The notes below the pieces were generated by a model. That model ran no database searches. It had not been told where the DNA came from and worked only from the letters and a program-made list of their open reading frames with translations. From Roseinatronobacter domitianus (GTDB lineage Bacteria > Pseudomonadota > Alphaproteobacteria > Rhodobacterales > Rhodobacteraceae): a stretch of 64,000 nt of DNA. Of this stretch, positions 26,381 to 35,575 are shown one piece after another. The stretch spans positions 124,001-188,000 of the forward strand of contig NZ_JALZWP010000002.1 of NCBI RefSeq assembly GCF_023336755.1, written 5' to 3'. The first letter of the stretch is position 1, and every line of letters begins with the position of its first letter. A program made the translations under genes and the position numbers.

Positions 26381-29300
26381 CTATTCCGCCGCACGCAAGG
26401 GCAATTCCGGTTCGATATCCGGGTCATGCGTGACCGTGACGGGCCGCGCTGGCGGCAAGCCAGTGTCCCAGATCAACTCTGTATCGCGTATCCGCGAAAG
26501 TTTCTTTTCAAGCGCCCGGTCGCGCCGCGCAGCACTTCCGCGCTTGGCAAACAGCCAACGCAGGCCCAGTGCCCCACGATACGCGCCTTTCTCTATCCAG
26601 ACCCGAAGCGCCAGCATTGCCGGTGTCAGCATCAGCGTCAGAACCGTCGCCACGCCCAGACCGAACACGACCGCTGTGGCAAGCTGCTTCCACCAAAGCG
26701 CGGTCGGGCTGTCGATGCTGTAGCCGCCATTGGCGAAATCGAGACTGATCCCCAGCATCATCGGCGTCAGACCGGCCATAGTGGTGATTGTGGTCATCAA
26801 AACAGGCCGGATACGAGCCTCGACGGTGCGGATGATCGCCTCGATCCGAGGCATGATCTTGGCATAGCTTTGGTATGTGTCGATCAGCACGATGTTGTTG
26901 TTCACCACGATCCCGGCCAGCGCCACGATCCCCGTGCCAGTCATGATGACAGAGAAGGTCTGCTCCATGACCAACATCCCGATCAGCACGCCCGCGCTGG
27001 ACAGGATGACCGCCAAAAGCACCAGCACCGAATTGTAGAAACTGTTGAACTGGGTCAGCAGGATCACGAACATCAGGCCCAGTGCCGCGCCAAACGCATA
27101 TATCAGGAATTGCTGGCTTTCCTGCTGGTCCTGCTGCTCGCCGGTCCATTCCCAATCCACGCCCGCAGGCAAATCGGCCTCTGTCTGCAACCAGTCGGTC
27201 AGCGTCTGAATCCGTTCGGTGGCGTTAATGGGCACCGAACGCCAGTTGTTGCGCTCCATCTCTGCCACGGTTTCCGTGGCAAGCGCATGGGCCTGCGTGC
27301 CGGGTTCGTTTTCGGCAGGGTGGGTTTCGGCCCGCGTGACAACGCGCTGCACATTGCCATCCGCATCTACCAACTGTTCCAGATTGGGGCGCACATCGGC
27401 TTTCACGTCGAAATAGCGCTGCTGGTCCATCCGGTCGATGCGCGAACGGCTGGCCACGGTTTCCGTAGTTATGAAATTCGACAGCGGCACCATGCCGAAA
27501 TTGGTCTGCACGCGCAGGGTTTCCAACGTCGAGAGCAAGCGGTTTTCCTCTGGCAAACGCACGCGGATGTCGATTTCCTCTTCCGAGGTATCGACGCGCA
27601 TCGTGTCCAGCAACAGGCCACGCGTGACAAGCTGAACCATGCCGCCAATCGTCTGCACATCGGCGCCGAAGCGGCCTGCAATTTCGGTATCGACATTGAT
27701 CTGCCAGTCAATGCCGGGCACCGGGCGGGTATCTTCCAAGTCGAACAAACCAGCGGTGTCAGCGAACTGGGCGCGCACCTGCTCCACCGCTGTTTCCAAC
27801 GTGGCGAAATCCTGCCCGGTCAGCCGCAGATGGACAGGCTTCGCGCCGGCTGGCCCGCCCGCCTGAATAAGCGTTTCAGCGTAAATGCCGGGGATCTCGG
27901 ACAGGCGCGCCTGCATCCGCTCGACAATCCGCGAGCCGGACATGGCCGGGTCATCCGTGCGTGTCTGCCAGCTTGTCAGCTCAAACTGAACCTGCCCAAC
28001 CGCGTCATTGGGCGCACTTGTGCCACCCGTATTGGTGTTCAGCCCGCCATCACCAGCAAAGGCAAAGACCGAATCCACCCCCTCGGTGGTCAGAGCGACC
28101 TGTTCGGCCTGCCGCACCAGCGAATCTTTCTCATCCAACGACAGATTGCCGCGCGCGCGGACATAAATGATGCCTTGTTCGGGTTCCGTCTCTACGAAGA
28201 ATTCTACCCCGCGATTATTGGCACCATAATACTGGAACACCGCCATCACGAACGCGACCACCGCGACCGCAGTCACAATCGGCATGACCGGGTTGCCGAC
28301 AACGAACCGCGCCAGCCATCCCGTAATACCGTAATGGCGGCTGGCATCGATTGTCTTGGGTTTGCGACGAATGGCAATCGCACCAAAGGTGATCGACACG
28401 CCAAAGGCAGACAAGATCATCAGCACAGCACCGGGCAGCAATTGCACCACAGATTGGGCAGCTTGCGTGCCCCCTGTCAGGTAGCCGGGGTTCAGAAGCA
28501 GCATCGCCCCCATCCACAGCCCAACCACGGCCAAAGCGGCAAAAGGCAAGCGCAACACCCAAGGCAGACGACGCAAGGCATCCGATATCTGGCCCACACG
28601 GCGCGCAATCCGGCCCGTGACACCGCCCATGACCGGCAGGAATACCAGCGCGACAATCAGCGAAGCGGTCAGCACGAAGATCAGCGTGACCGGAAGCATC
28701 CCCATGAATTCGCCCGCCACGCCGGGCCAGAACAACATGGGCAAAAACGCGCAAAGCGTTGTCGCCGTAGAGGCAATGACCGGCCAGAACATACGCTGCG
28801 CGGCACGGACATAGGATTGCATTGGCCCATCGCCTGCCGCGATCCGCTTGTCGGCATATTCCGTCACGACAACCGCACCGTCGACCAGCACACCCACGGC
28901 CAGGATCAGCCCGAACATAACGATATTCGACACCGCCACGCCCATGACGCCCAGCAGGATAAAGCACAGCAGGAACGAGGCCGGAATCGCGAAACCCACA
29001 AGCAACGCAGAGCGCGTGCCAAGGGCCGCAAGAACCACGATCATCACCAAGGCGATGGCGGTCAGGACAGAGCCTTCCAACTGGCGCACCATTTCATCCA
29101 CCTGCACCGACTGGTCGAGCGCGGTGGTAACATGGACAGAACTGCGCAGTTCGGCATCCCAACTGGCTTGCTCTGCCTCTATGGCGGTGCGCACAGCAGC
29201 AACCGTGTCGATGGCGTTGAAGCCTTTGCGCTTGACGACCTGAATGGCAAGATTCTCTTCGCCATTGAAGCGCGCCGTGCCTTCGCGGTCGGCAAATGTC

Positions 29301-30085
29301 AGGCGAATCTCTGCCAGATCTCCCAAGGTCACGACCGAATCGCCGTTTACCTTGATTGGCAGCCTGTAGATGTCCTGCGTGCTCTCAAAGGTAGAGGGCA
29401 CGGTGACAGAAAACGCGCCGCTGGCGGTTTCGACCTGCCCTGCGGCAACAAGCTGGTTATTCGCGCCGACCGTCTGGATCAGCTCACCCGCCGTCACGTT
29501 ATAGGCTTCCAGCTTCAGCGGGTCGATCAGCACCTCGACCATCTCATCGCGGGCACCGGCGATTTCGGCTTCCAGCACGGAATCGAGCGCCTCGATCCGG
29601 GTTTGCAGGCTGCGGGTCGCACTTAGAAGCGTGCGCTCGGAAACATCGCCCGACAGGGCAACAATGACGATCGGAAATTCGGAAAAGTTAATCTCTGTCA
29701 GGGTGTAATTCTGCGCGCCGCTGGGGAATTGCGCTTCGGCGCGGGTCATGGCGTCCCGAATGTCGGCCATGGTTTCGGACTTGTTCCAGCCAAATTCAAA
29801 TTCCAGAACCGCCGCGCCAATGCCATCGGCTGAAAAGGCACCCAGCTTTTTCAGCCCGTCCAGCCCGGCCAGTTCGGTTTCCATCGGCTTTACAATGGCA
29901 TCCTCGGAATCGACCGCGTTAATACCCGGAAACGGCACGGTGATGATAACGGCGGGCACCTCGATATCCGGCTCGCCCTCTTTGGGCAGGCCGAAATAGG
30001 CGGCCGCACCGACCCCAAGGGTCATGACCACAAGAGCCAGAACCATCCGCGCATGGGTCGCGGCCCAGGAAACGATGCCGATCAT
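26381..30085 (-). CDS. RND efflux transporter permease (HAE1/AcrB-type)
   Basis: A 1234-residue proton-driven exporter, longer than the usual 1030-1050 because of an extended central loop after the fourth helix group and a C-terminal tail. The N-terminal helix is followed by GLPKEGEPDIEVPAV and IVTVPFPG-like text, typical of the family. The helix-4 motif is GVLVDGAVVVTEYADK, where AcrB-type pumps have acidic pairs. Helices 7-12 include the GIVVNNNIVLIDTY motif. The ATG at 30085 overlaps the stop of the membrane-fusion gene in ATGA, so the two form an operon. The substrate is unknown. No outer-membrane channel gene is adjacent. Confidence 0.93.
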   Translation of the reverse strand: MIGIVSWAATHARMVLALVVMTLGVGAAAYFGLPKEGEPDIEVPAVIITVPFPGINAVDSEDAIVKPMETELAGLDGLKKLGAFSADGIGAAVLEFEFGWNKSETMADIRDAMTRAEAQFPSGAQNYTLTEINFSEFPIVIVALSGDVSERTLLSATRSLQTRIEALDSVLEAEIAGARDEMVEVLIDPLKLEAYNVTAGELIQTVGANNQLVAAGQVETASGAFSVTVPSTFESTQDIYRLPIKVNGDSVVTLGDLAEIRLTFADREGTARFNGEENLAIQVVKRKGFNAIDTVAAVRTAIEAEQASWDAELRSSVHVTTALDQSVQVDEMVRQLEGSVLTAIALVMIVVLAALGTRSALLVGFAIPASFLLCFILLGVMGVAVSNIVMFGLILAVGVLVDGAVVVTEYADKRIAAGDGPMQSYVRAAQRMFWPVIASTATTLCAFLPMLFWPGVAGEFMGMLPVTLIFVLTASLIVALVFLPVMGGVTGRIARRVGQISDALRRLPWVLRLPFAALAVVGLWMGAMLLLNPGYLTGGTQAAQSVVQLLPGAVLMILSAFGVSITFGAIAIRRKPKTIDASRHYGITGWLARFVVGNPVMPIVTAVAVVAFVMAVFQYYGANNRGVEFFVETEPEQGIIYVRARGNLSLDEKDSLVRQAEQVALTTEGVDSVFAFAGDGGLNTNTGGTSAPNDAVGQVQFELTSWQTRTDDPAMSGSRIVERMQARLSEIPGIYAETLIQAGGPAGAKPVHLRLTGQDFATLETAVEQVRAQFADTAGLFDLEDTRPVPGIDWQINVDTEIAGRFGADVQTIGGMVQLVTRGLLLDTMRVDTSEEEIDIRVRLPEENRLLSTLETLRVQTNFGMVPLSNFITTETVASRSRIDRMDQQRYFDVKADVRPNLEQLVDADGNVQRVVTRAETHPAENEPGTQAHALATETVAEMERNNWRSVPINATERIQTLTDWLQTEADLPAGVDWEWTGEQQDQQESQQFLIYAFGAALGLMFVILLTQFNSFYNSVLVLLAVILSSAGVLIGMLVMEQTFSVIMTGTGIVALAGIVVNNNIVLIDTYQSYAKIMPRIEAIIRTVEARIRPVLMTTITTMAGLTPMMLGISLDFANGGYSIDSPTALWWKQLATAVVFGLGVATVLTLMLTPAMLALRVWIEKGAYRGALGLRWLFAKRGSAARRDRALEKKLSRIRDTELIWDTGLPPARPVTVTHDPDIEPELPLRAAE

Positions 30086-31170
30086 TGCGCGGCCTCCTCG
30101 CGCCATGTCACGTCAACCATGGCCCCCGCACGGGTAAATTCCTGCCCAACGATGATTGCGCCAATTTCCGTGGGCAACCCGGCCAGCCAGATGCCTTGAT
30201 CGGTGTCGCGCAACACGGTCGCTGGCGCAAAACTGACATGACCTTCGTCATCCACCAAGCGCAGCCCCAGTTCGCCCGCGTCGTTCAACGTCAGGGCAGA
30301 CGCCGGGATCAGATGACCCTCGCGGCCATCAGCCTCTACCATGATATCAGCGCTTTGACCGTCGCGGATGCTGTTATCGGGGTTCGGGACCGTCACCTCG
30401 ACGCGGAAGGTGCGTGTGGCAGGGTCCGCCGAGCGGGCAATAAAACTGACCTGACCAACCACTTCGCGTCCCCCGGCCAGCCGTGCCCCGGCACGCGCGC
30501 CTTCAGTCAGGCGTGCGACCTGCAATTCATTCGCGAAGCCGACCAGCTTCATCGGGTCAAGCTGGATCAACGTCGCGCACAGCGCGCCGGGCTGCAACAG
30601 ACTGCCCAGCTCCGCCGTATCGGTTTCCAGCAATCCATCGAAAGGGGCGTGCATGACCAGTCGCGCCATGTCTTCCACCGCGCGGTCCAGCCCGGCTTGC
30701 GCCGCTTGCAACGCGGCGCGGGCGCCTGCAAGGCGCGTTTCGGGGGCGAAACCGCCCTCGCGCAGCCCTTCGGCGGCGCGGAAATTGATCTCGGCCTCAC
30801 TCAGGCGCGCGCGCGCTTCGTCCAGCGCCGCGCGGCGCACACCCGGTGCGACTTCGCATAACGGATCGCCCGCTGATACACGCGCACCGCGGCGCAGCGG
30901 CTCTGACACCACAAGGCCGGACGTTTCAGACCGGACCTCGACCGAGCGCGGGGCTTCTGTTCGTCCACGCAGCACAACGCTGCTGTCAACCGGCTGCGCG
31001 ACCGACCGCATTGCAACCACTTTGACCAAATCCCTGTCCGGCGCGTCATCAGTCTGAGCTTCTGCTTCCGTCACAACGCCGGCGAAGCTGAACAGCGTGC
31101 CGCGCTCCATCACCAGAAAATAGAGAGCAGCCACAACCGTTAACGCTGTGACTAGTGGAAAAATGCGCAT
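30082..31170 (-). CDS. RND efflux periplasmic adaptor (membrane fusion protein)
   Basis: A 362-residue HlyD/AcrA-type adaptor. An N-terminal anchor helix (about 5-25) leads to a beta-barrel/lipoyl half-motif (VRSETSGLVVSEPLRRGARV), an Ala/Arg-rich coiled coil (ARARLSEAEINFRAAEGLRE and onward) and the returning lipoyl half (VMHAPFDGLL). The ATG at 31170 is chosen because GAGG lies five bases upstream; an earlier TTG is less likely. It is the first gene of the efflux operon and is divergent from the yfgM-like gene. Confidence 0.92.
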   Translation of the reverse strand: MRIFPLVTALTVVAALYFLVMERGTLFSFAGVVTEAEAQTDDAPDRDLVKVVAMRSVAQPVDSSVVLRGRTEAPRSVEVRSETSGLVVSEPLRRGARVSAGDPLCEVAPGVRRAALDEARARLSEAEINFRAAEGLREGGFAPETRLAGARAALQAAQAGLDRAVEDMARLVMHAPFDGLLETDTAELGSLLQPGALCATLIQLDPMKLVGFANELQVARLTEGARAGARLAGGREVVGQVSFIARSADPATRTFRVEVTVPNPDNSIRDGQSADIMVEADGREGHLIPASALTLNDAGELGLRLVDDEGHVSFAPATVLRDTDQGIWLAGLPTEIGAIIVGQEFTRAGAMVDVTWREEAAQ

Positions 31171-31374
31171 TGCCGCCTCTTGGTCCAAACTTTCCGTGCA
31201 TATAGCCTCTATACGCTAGACTAACCAGTTCAGATTTATTTTGCAGGTGCAGAATCGTATGGTGCGATATTTTTATTCACAGCGGCTGCACAGCCCGCTT
31301 GCAGCCAGCAGGGCTTGGCAATTACCCCCGCTTCACGCTAAGACAACGCAAGACCCAGTGCAAAGGTGCCCGAC

Positions 31375-32025
31375 GTGAGCAATCCGGAAAGTTTCATCGA
31401 CGAGGTCAGCGAAGAGCTTCGGCGCGACCGGGCCATGCAATACCTGCGCAAATATAGCTGGATCGCTGTGTTGCTTGTGCTGTTGCTGGTTGGTGGCACA
31501 GCATGGAACGAATGGCGCAAAGCCAGCGCGCAAGCCAGTGCAGAGGCATTTGGCGAAAGCGTTCTTGCCGCCTTGGAAAACGACGATAGTGCTGCGCGCG
31601 TCGCTGCATTGTCCCAGATTGACGTGACAGGTGCGCAACAGGGGCTGCTTCAGCTTTTGCGCGCCGGTGAATTGCTGGAAACCGACCGCGGCGCGGCGAT
31701 GGACGCGTTTCAGGCCGCCGCGCAGGATGAAAGCCTGCCCGATGCCTATCGCCAGCTAGCCGCACTGAAACGGGTGATGGCAGGGCAAGGCATTCTGCCC
31801 CTGGGAGAGCGCCAGACCGTGATCGCGGGTCTGGCGCAGCCCGGTCAACCCTTCCGCCCGCTGGCGCTGGAACAAAGCGCTCTGCTCGCGCTTGAAGAGG
31901 GCGACGAGGCGCGCGCCATAGAAATTCTGCAAGACCTGTTGCAACAATCTGACGTGTCCGCGGCCCTGCGCCAGCGCGTCACGCAACTTTTGACTGGCCT
32001 TGGGGCCGAAACCGGCGCCGCGTGA
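31375..32025 (+). CDS. YfgM-like tetratricopeptide membrane protein
   Basis: A 216-residue protein with a short cytoplasmic N-terminus (SNPESFIDEVSEELRRDR), one transmembrane helix (WIAVLLVLLLVGGTAW, about 31-46) and a periplasmic TPR-like helical domain. The GTG at 31375 is chosen as start (AAGG eight bases upstream), giving the family's usual beginning. E. coli YfgM links the SecYEG translocon with periplasmic chaperones. The order yfgM-bamB-der here is the same as in E. coli, supporting the call. Confidence 0.83.
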   Translation: MSNPESFIDEVSEELRRDRAMQYLRKYSWIAVLLVLLLVGGTAWNEWRKASAQASAEAFGESVLAALENDDSAARVAALSQIDVTGAQQGLLQLLRAGELLETDRGAAMDAFQAAAQDESLPDAYRQLAALKRVMAGQGILPLGERQTVIAGLAQPGQPFRPLALEQSALLALEEGDEARAIEILQDLLQQSDVSAALRQRVTQLLTGLGAETGAA

Positions 32026-32055
32026 CGCGCGGGCACAGCAAGATAGGAGCCTGAG

Positions 32056-33369
32056 GTGAGATTTTGGACATCCGCAACCTTGCTTGCCATGGCGCTCGCC
32101 GTGACAGCCTGTGACCGCGAATTCATCCTCGAAGGCGCGCGGTTCCCGCTGCGCGCGCCCTTTGCCGAAAACGCAGGCGAAGCCGCCGCAAGCCGGGCAG
32201 AGCCAATCAGCCTGCCCGGAACGCAGGTCAATGCAGCCTGGACGCACCGTCTGGGCACGCCCAATACACGGATTGCACACCCGGCGCTTGGTGCGACGCT
32301 GACCCAGCAATGGGCTGCCGATGTCGGCCAAGGTGACGGACGACGCCACCGCATCACCGCCGAACCTGTCGCAGCAAATGGCATCATCTACACGCTGGAC
32401 AGCCGGGCGCAAGTGACGGCCACAAACACTGCCGGAGCAACGGTCTGGACGCGCGATCTGACACCTACCGCCGACCGCCGCGGCGACGGCGCCTCTGGCG
32501 GCGGCTTGGCATTGGCGGATGGACGGCTTTATGTCACCTCGGCCTTCGGCAGCCTGACTGTTATCGACTCGGCCAACGGCGATCTTGTCTGGACCAAAGC
32601 CTTTGACGCGCCCGTAACGGCCCCGCCAACGGTCGCTGGCGACCGGGTCTATGTCGTCGCCGCCGACAGCACAGCTTGGGCGCTGGAAACCCGCGATGGC
32701 AAAACGGACTGGCAATTGCCCGGCACGCCCTCGGTCGCCTCTATGGTGGGCGGCGCGGCACCGGCGGTCGCGGGTGCGCTTGTGTTGTTCCCGACCCCGT
32801 CGGGCGAATTGATTGCGGCACAGCGCGACACCGGCATGATCGAATGGCGCACCAGCATCGCGGGCACGCGGCTGGGCGTGGCCTATGCCCGGATCAAGGA
32901 TATCACCGGCGATCCTGTCATTTCCGGAAATCGCGTCTTCATCGGCAACCAGTCCGGCCGCGTCATGGCGCTGGATCTTGCCAATGGCGCGCGGCTATGG
33001 ACCGCCGACGAAGCCGCCTATGGCCCGGTCTGGCCCGTGGGTGGGTCGGTGTTCCTGATGTCGGATCGCAACCGCCTGGTCCGTCTTGATGCCGCGACGG
33101 GCGAATTCATCTGGGGCCAGCCGCTTCCGCTGCACACGACCGAACGCGAACGCAAACGCGCAGAGATTTACGCGCATTTCGGCCCGCTTCTGGCCGGGGG
33201 GCGATTGGTCGTCGCCTCGAGCGATGGCATGATCCGCAGCTTCGATCCGGCCAATGGCGCGCTTGTGGGCGAGGTCGATCTGCCCGGCGGTGCGGCCAGC
33301 GGCCCGATTGCCGTGGGTGGAACGCTCTATGTCGTATCCAAAAGCGGGAGCCTGCTGGCCTATCGCTAG
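32056..33369 (+). CDS. bamB: Outer-membrane assembly lipoprotein BamB-like (PQQ-like beta-propeller)
   Basis: A 437-residue lipoprotein with a signal peptide ending in the lipobox VTAC (Cys19). Repeated WD-like blades of the PQQ-quinoprotein type follow, such as ANGIIYTLDSRAQVTATNTA, ADGRLYVTSAFGSLTVIDSA and VAGDRVYVVAADS. In the BAM complex BamB helps fold beta-barrel outer-membrane proteins. GTG is the start codon, with AGGAG five bases before it. It sits between the yfgM-like gene and der, the conserved neighbourhood. Confidence 0.9.
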   Translation: MRFWTSATLLAMALAVTACDREFILEGARFPLRAPFAENAGEAAASRAEPISLPGTQVNAAWTHRLGTPNTRIAHPALGATLTQQWAADVGQGDGRRHRITAEPVAANGIIYTLDSRAQVTATNTAGATVWTRDLTPTADRRGDGASGGGLALADGRLYVTSAFGSLTVIDSANGDLVWTKAFDAPVTAPPTVAGDRVYVVAADSTAWALETRDGKTDWQLPGTPSVASMVGGAAPAVAGALVLFPTPSGELIAAQRDTGMIEWRTSIAGTRLGVAYARIKDITGDPVISGNRVFIGNQSGRVMALDLANGARLWTADEAAYGPVWPVGGSVFLMSDRNRLVRLDAATGEFIWGQPLPLHTTERERKRAEIYAHFGPLLAGGRLVVASSDGMIRSFDPANGALVGEVDLPGGAASGPIAVGGTLYVVSKSGSLLAYR

Positions 33370-33397
33370 CCATTGCGCTATAGCGCGTTTTCTGACA

Positions 33398-33418
33398 GGC
33401 CCCGCCCGGCGCGGGGCC
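33398..33418 (+). terminator. GC-rich intercistronic hairpin between bamB and der
   Basis: GGCCCCGC (33398-33405) pairs with GCGGGGCC (33411-33418) around a 5-nt loop. A TTTTT run follows only nine bases later, so this is a weak or partial terminator, or an mRNA-stabilising element, inside the yfgM-bamB-der operon. Confidence 0.45.
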
Positions 33419-33447
33419 GTCCTGCGTTTTTGTCCCCGGAGGGATAC

Positions 33448-34908
33448 ATGAGCTTCAGCCTCGCCATCATTGGCCGCCCCAATGTCGGCAAATCAACCTT
33501 GTTCAACCGACTGGTCGGCAAACGTCTGGCACTGGTCGATGACCAGCCCGGCGTGACCCGTGACCTGCGCGAAGGCGCAGCCAAGCTGGGCGACCTGCGC
33601 TTTACCGTGATCGACACGGCGGGGCTGGAGGACGCGACAGATGACAGTCTGCAAGGCCGTATGCGCCGCCTGACGGAACGGGCGGTGGACATGGCAGATA
33701 TCTGCCTGTTCCTGATCGACGCACGTGCAGGCGTAACCGCCAGCGACGAAGTCTTGGCCGAGATTCTGCGCAAACGCGGCACCCATGTCATTCTGGGCGC
33801 GAACAAGGCCGAGGGTCGCGCAGGCGAAGCCGGGGTGCTGGATGCCTACGGGCTTGGCCTGGGCGAACCGCTGCGCCTGTCTGCCGAGCATGGCGAGGGT
33901 ATGGACGAACTGTATCACATACTTCGTCCACTGGCCGAGGAATACGAAGAACGGGCAGAGGCCACTGCCCCCGTGGTCGATCTGGATATCTCCGACGAGG
34001 ACGAGGATGAGGTTCCCGACCACACGCCCAGCGCCGCACGTCCCTTGCAAGTGGCGGTTATCGGGCGGCCCAATGCGGGTAAATCCACGCTAATTAACAA
34101 AATCTTGGGCGAAGATCGCCTGCTGACCGGGCCAGAGGCAGGAATCACCCGCGATTCGATCTCGTTGTCGCTGGACTGGATGGGCACGCCGACCCGCATT
34201 TTCGACACGGCGGGCATGCGCAAGAAAGCCCGCGTGGTCGACAAGGTCGAAAAACTGTCCGTGGCTGACGGATTGCGCGCCGTGCGCTTTGCAGAAGTTG
34301 TGGTCGTGCTGCTGGACGCCGCGATCCCGTTCGAATCCCAAGACCTGCGCATTGCCGATTTCGCCGAAACCGAAGGGCGCGCGGTGGTTGTGGCCGTCAA
34401 CAAATGGGACATTGAAGAAGAAAAGCAGGACAAGCTGAAAGAACTGCGCCACAAGTTCGAGAAGCTGCTGCCTCAGTTGCGCGGCGCGCCGATGGTCACA
34501 GTATCGGCCAAGACCGGCAAAGGGCTGGACCGTCTGCATGACGCCGTTCTGCGCGCGCATGATATCTGGAACCGCCGCGTCGGCACCGCCAAGCTGAACC
34601 AATGGCTGGAAGCGATGGTCACGGCGCACCCGCCGCCCGCACCGGGCGGCAAGCGCATCAAGCTGCGCTACGCGACACAGGTCAAGACACGGCCCCCGGC
34701 CTTCGTGGTCATGTGTTCACATCCCGAAGACCTGCCGACAGCCTATAGCCGTTATCTGGTCAACGGCTTGCGCGACAACTTCGACATGCCGGGGACACCG
34801 ATTCGCATGTTCATGCGGTCCCAGAACGACAAAAACCCGTTCAAGGGCCGCAAGAAAGCGCCGCCGTCGAAACTACGCAAGCATCTGGAGGGGCGCCGCG
34901 AGAGCTGA
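33448..34908 (+). CDS. der: Ribosome biogenesis GTPase Der (EngA)
   Basis: A 486-residue double GTPase required for 50S subunit maturation. The first G domain has GRPNVGKST and DTAGLED; the second has [18 protein letters not shown] and NKWD. A KH-like C-terminal domain follows (from about 380). An acidic stretch [13 protein letters not shown] links the two G domains. The ATG at 33448 follows GGAGGGATAC; a 25-codon in-frame extension upstream covers the hairpin and is excluded. Confidence 0.97.
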   Translation: MSFSLAIIGRPNVGKSTLFNRLVGKRLALVDDQPGVTRDLREGAAKLGDLRFTVIDTAGLEDATDDSLQGRMRRLTERAVDMADICLFLIDARAGVTASDEVLAEILRKRGTHVILGANKAEGRAGEAGVLDAYGLGLGEPLRLSAEHGEGMDELYHILRPLAEEYEERAEATAPVVDLDISDEDEDEVPDHTPSAARPLQVAVIGRPNAGKSTLINKILGEDRLLTGPEAGITRDSISLSLDWMGTPTRIFDTAGMRKKARVVDKVEKLSVADGLRAVRFAEVVVVLLDAAIPFESQDLRIADFAETEGRAVVVAVNKWDIEEEKQDKLKELRHKFEKLLPQLRGAPMVTVSAKTGKGLDRLHDAVLRAHDIWNRRVGTAKLNQWLEAMVTAHPPPAPGGKRIKLRYATQVKTRPPAFVVMCSHPEDLPTAYSRYLVNGLRDNFDMPGTPIRMFMRSQNDKNPFKGRKKAPPSKLRKHLEGRRES

Positions 34909-34936
34909 TCTCCGTCTGCCCCGCGCCGGGTTGTCG

Positions 34937-35521
34937 CTATGGCGTGGGCAACTTCACGCTTTCCACCCGGCGCAACACCTGCGTCACGTCCAGATCATAG
35001 GCCGCCGCGCGCACCTGCATTTCATGCAGCGCGATCCAGCCGTCATCGTCCAGCCAGTAGCGCAGGAACATCTGCGCATCTTGTTGGCTATTGGCTGTAT
35101 AGCGGCCCTCGACAAGCTGATACCGCGCGCCATCGCGGGTGTCGGTGCCACATGCGATGTCGTGGCGCGTTTCGGAGTCTTGCCGCAATTTCTCGCGCCC
35201 GGCCTCGCGCTGTTCGGCGGTGAAGCGACCCAGTTCTGACCAGCTTTGCCCGCCATCGGTGGATTGATACATCACATCGCCGCGCTGCATGGACCACGGC
35301 AGGGCTGCGGGCTCCACCGCCTCGCTTAACCAATCGCCTGTCTCATCCGCCGAGTGGCGTGTGATTGTGGGTGGTGCACCGTTGAAGCTTTGCGTAGCTT
35401 CAATCACGACCGGTACCTCCGGATTGCCTTCGACCATCAGGCGCAGGAATAACGCGTCGCAATCCTCGGCGTTTGCGGCAGGGGCCAGCAGGACAAGCGC
35501 GATGACAACGTATCGGAACAT
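34937..35521 (-). CDS. Secreted hypothetical protein with Asp-box motif
   Basis: A 194-residue protein with a Sec signal (MFRYVVIALVLLAPAANAE, about 1-19). Around the middle, YQSTDGGQSWSEL has the Asp-box pattern S-x-D-x-G-x-x-W seen in beta-propeller hydrolases, but only one copy is present. Three cysteines could form a disulfide. No family is recognised. The ATG at 35521 follows GGGAGTGTTGCC. It converges with der and lies 54 bp downstream of the fadJ-like gene on the same strand. Confidence 0.68.
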   Translation of the reverse strand: MFRYVVIALVLLAPAANAEDCDALFLRLMVEGNPEVPVVIEATQSFNGAPPTITRHSADETGDWLSEAVEPAALPWSMQRGDVMYQSTDGGQSWSELGRFTAEQREAGREKLRQDSETRHDIACGTDTRDGARYQLVEGRYTANSQQDAQMFLRYWLDDDGWIALHEMQVRAAAYDLDVTQVLRRVESVKLPTP

Positions 35522-35575
35522 GGCAACACTCCCAGTTCCCAAAACGCTACTGCACGCCCTGATTCGCCGCAACGG

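Noticed and set aside
26426-29626. A forward-strand open frame of more than 1000 codons
   Set aside because: It is antisense to the RND permease. Its His/Gln/Arg-rich translation has no motif and follows from the GC skew of the real gene.
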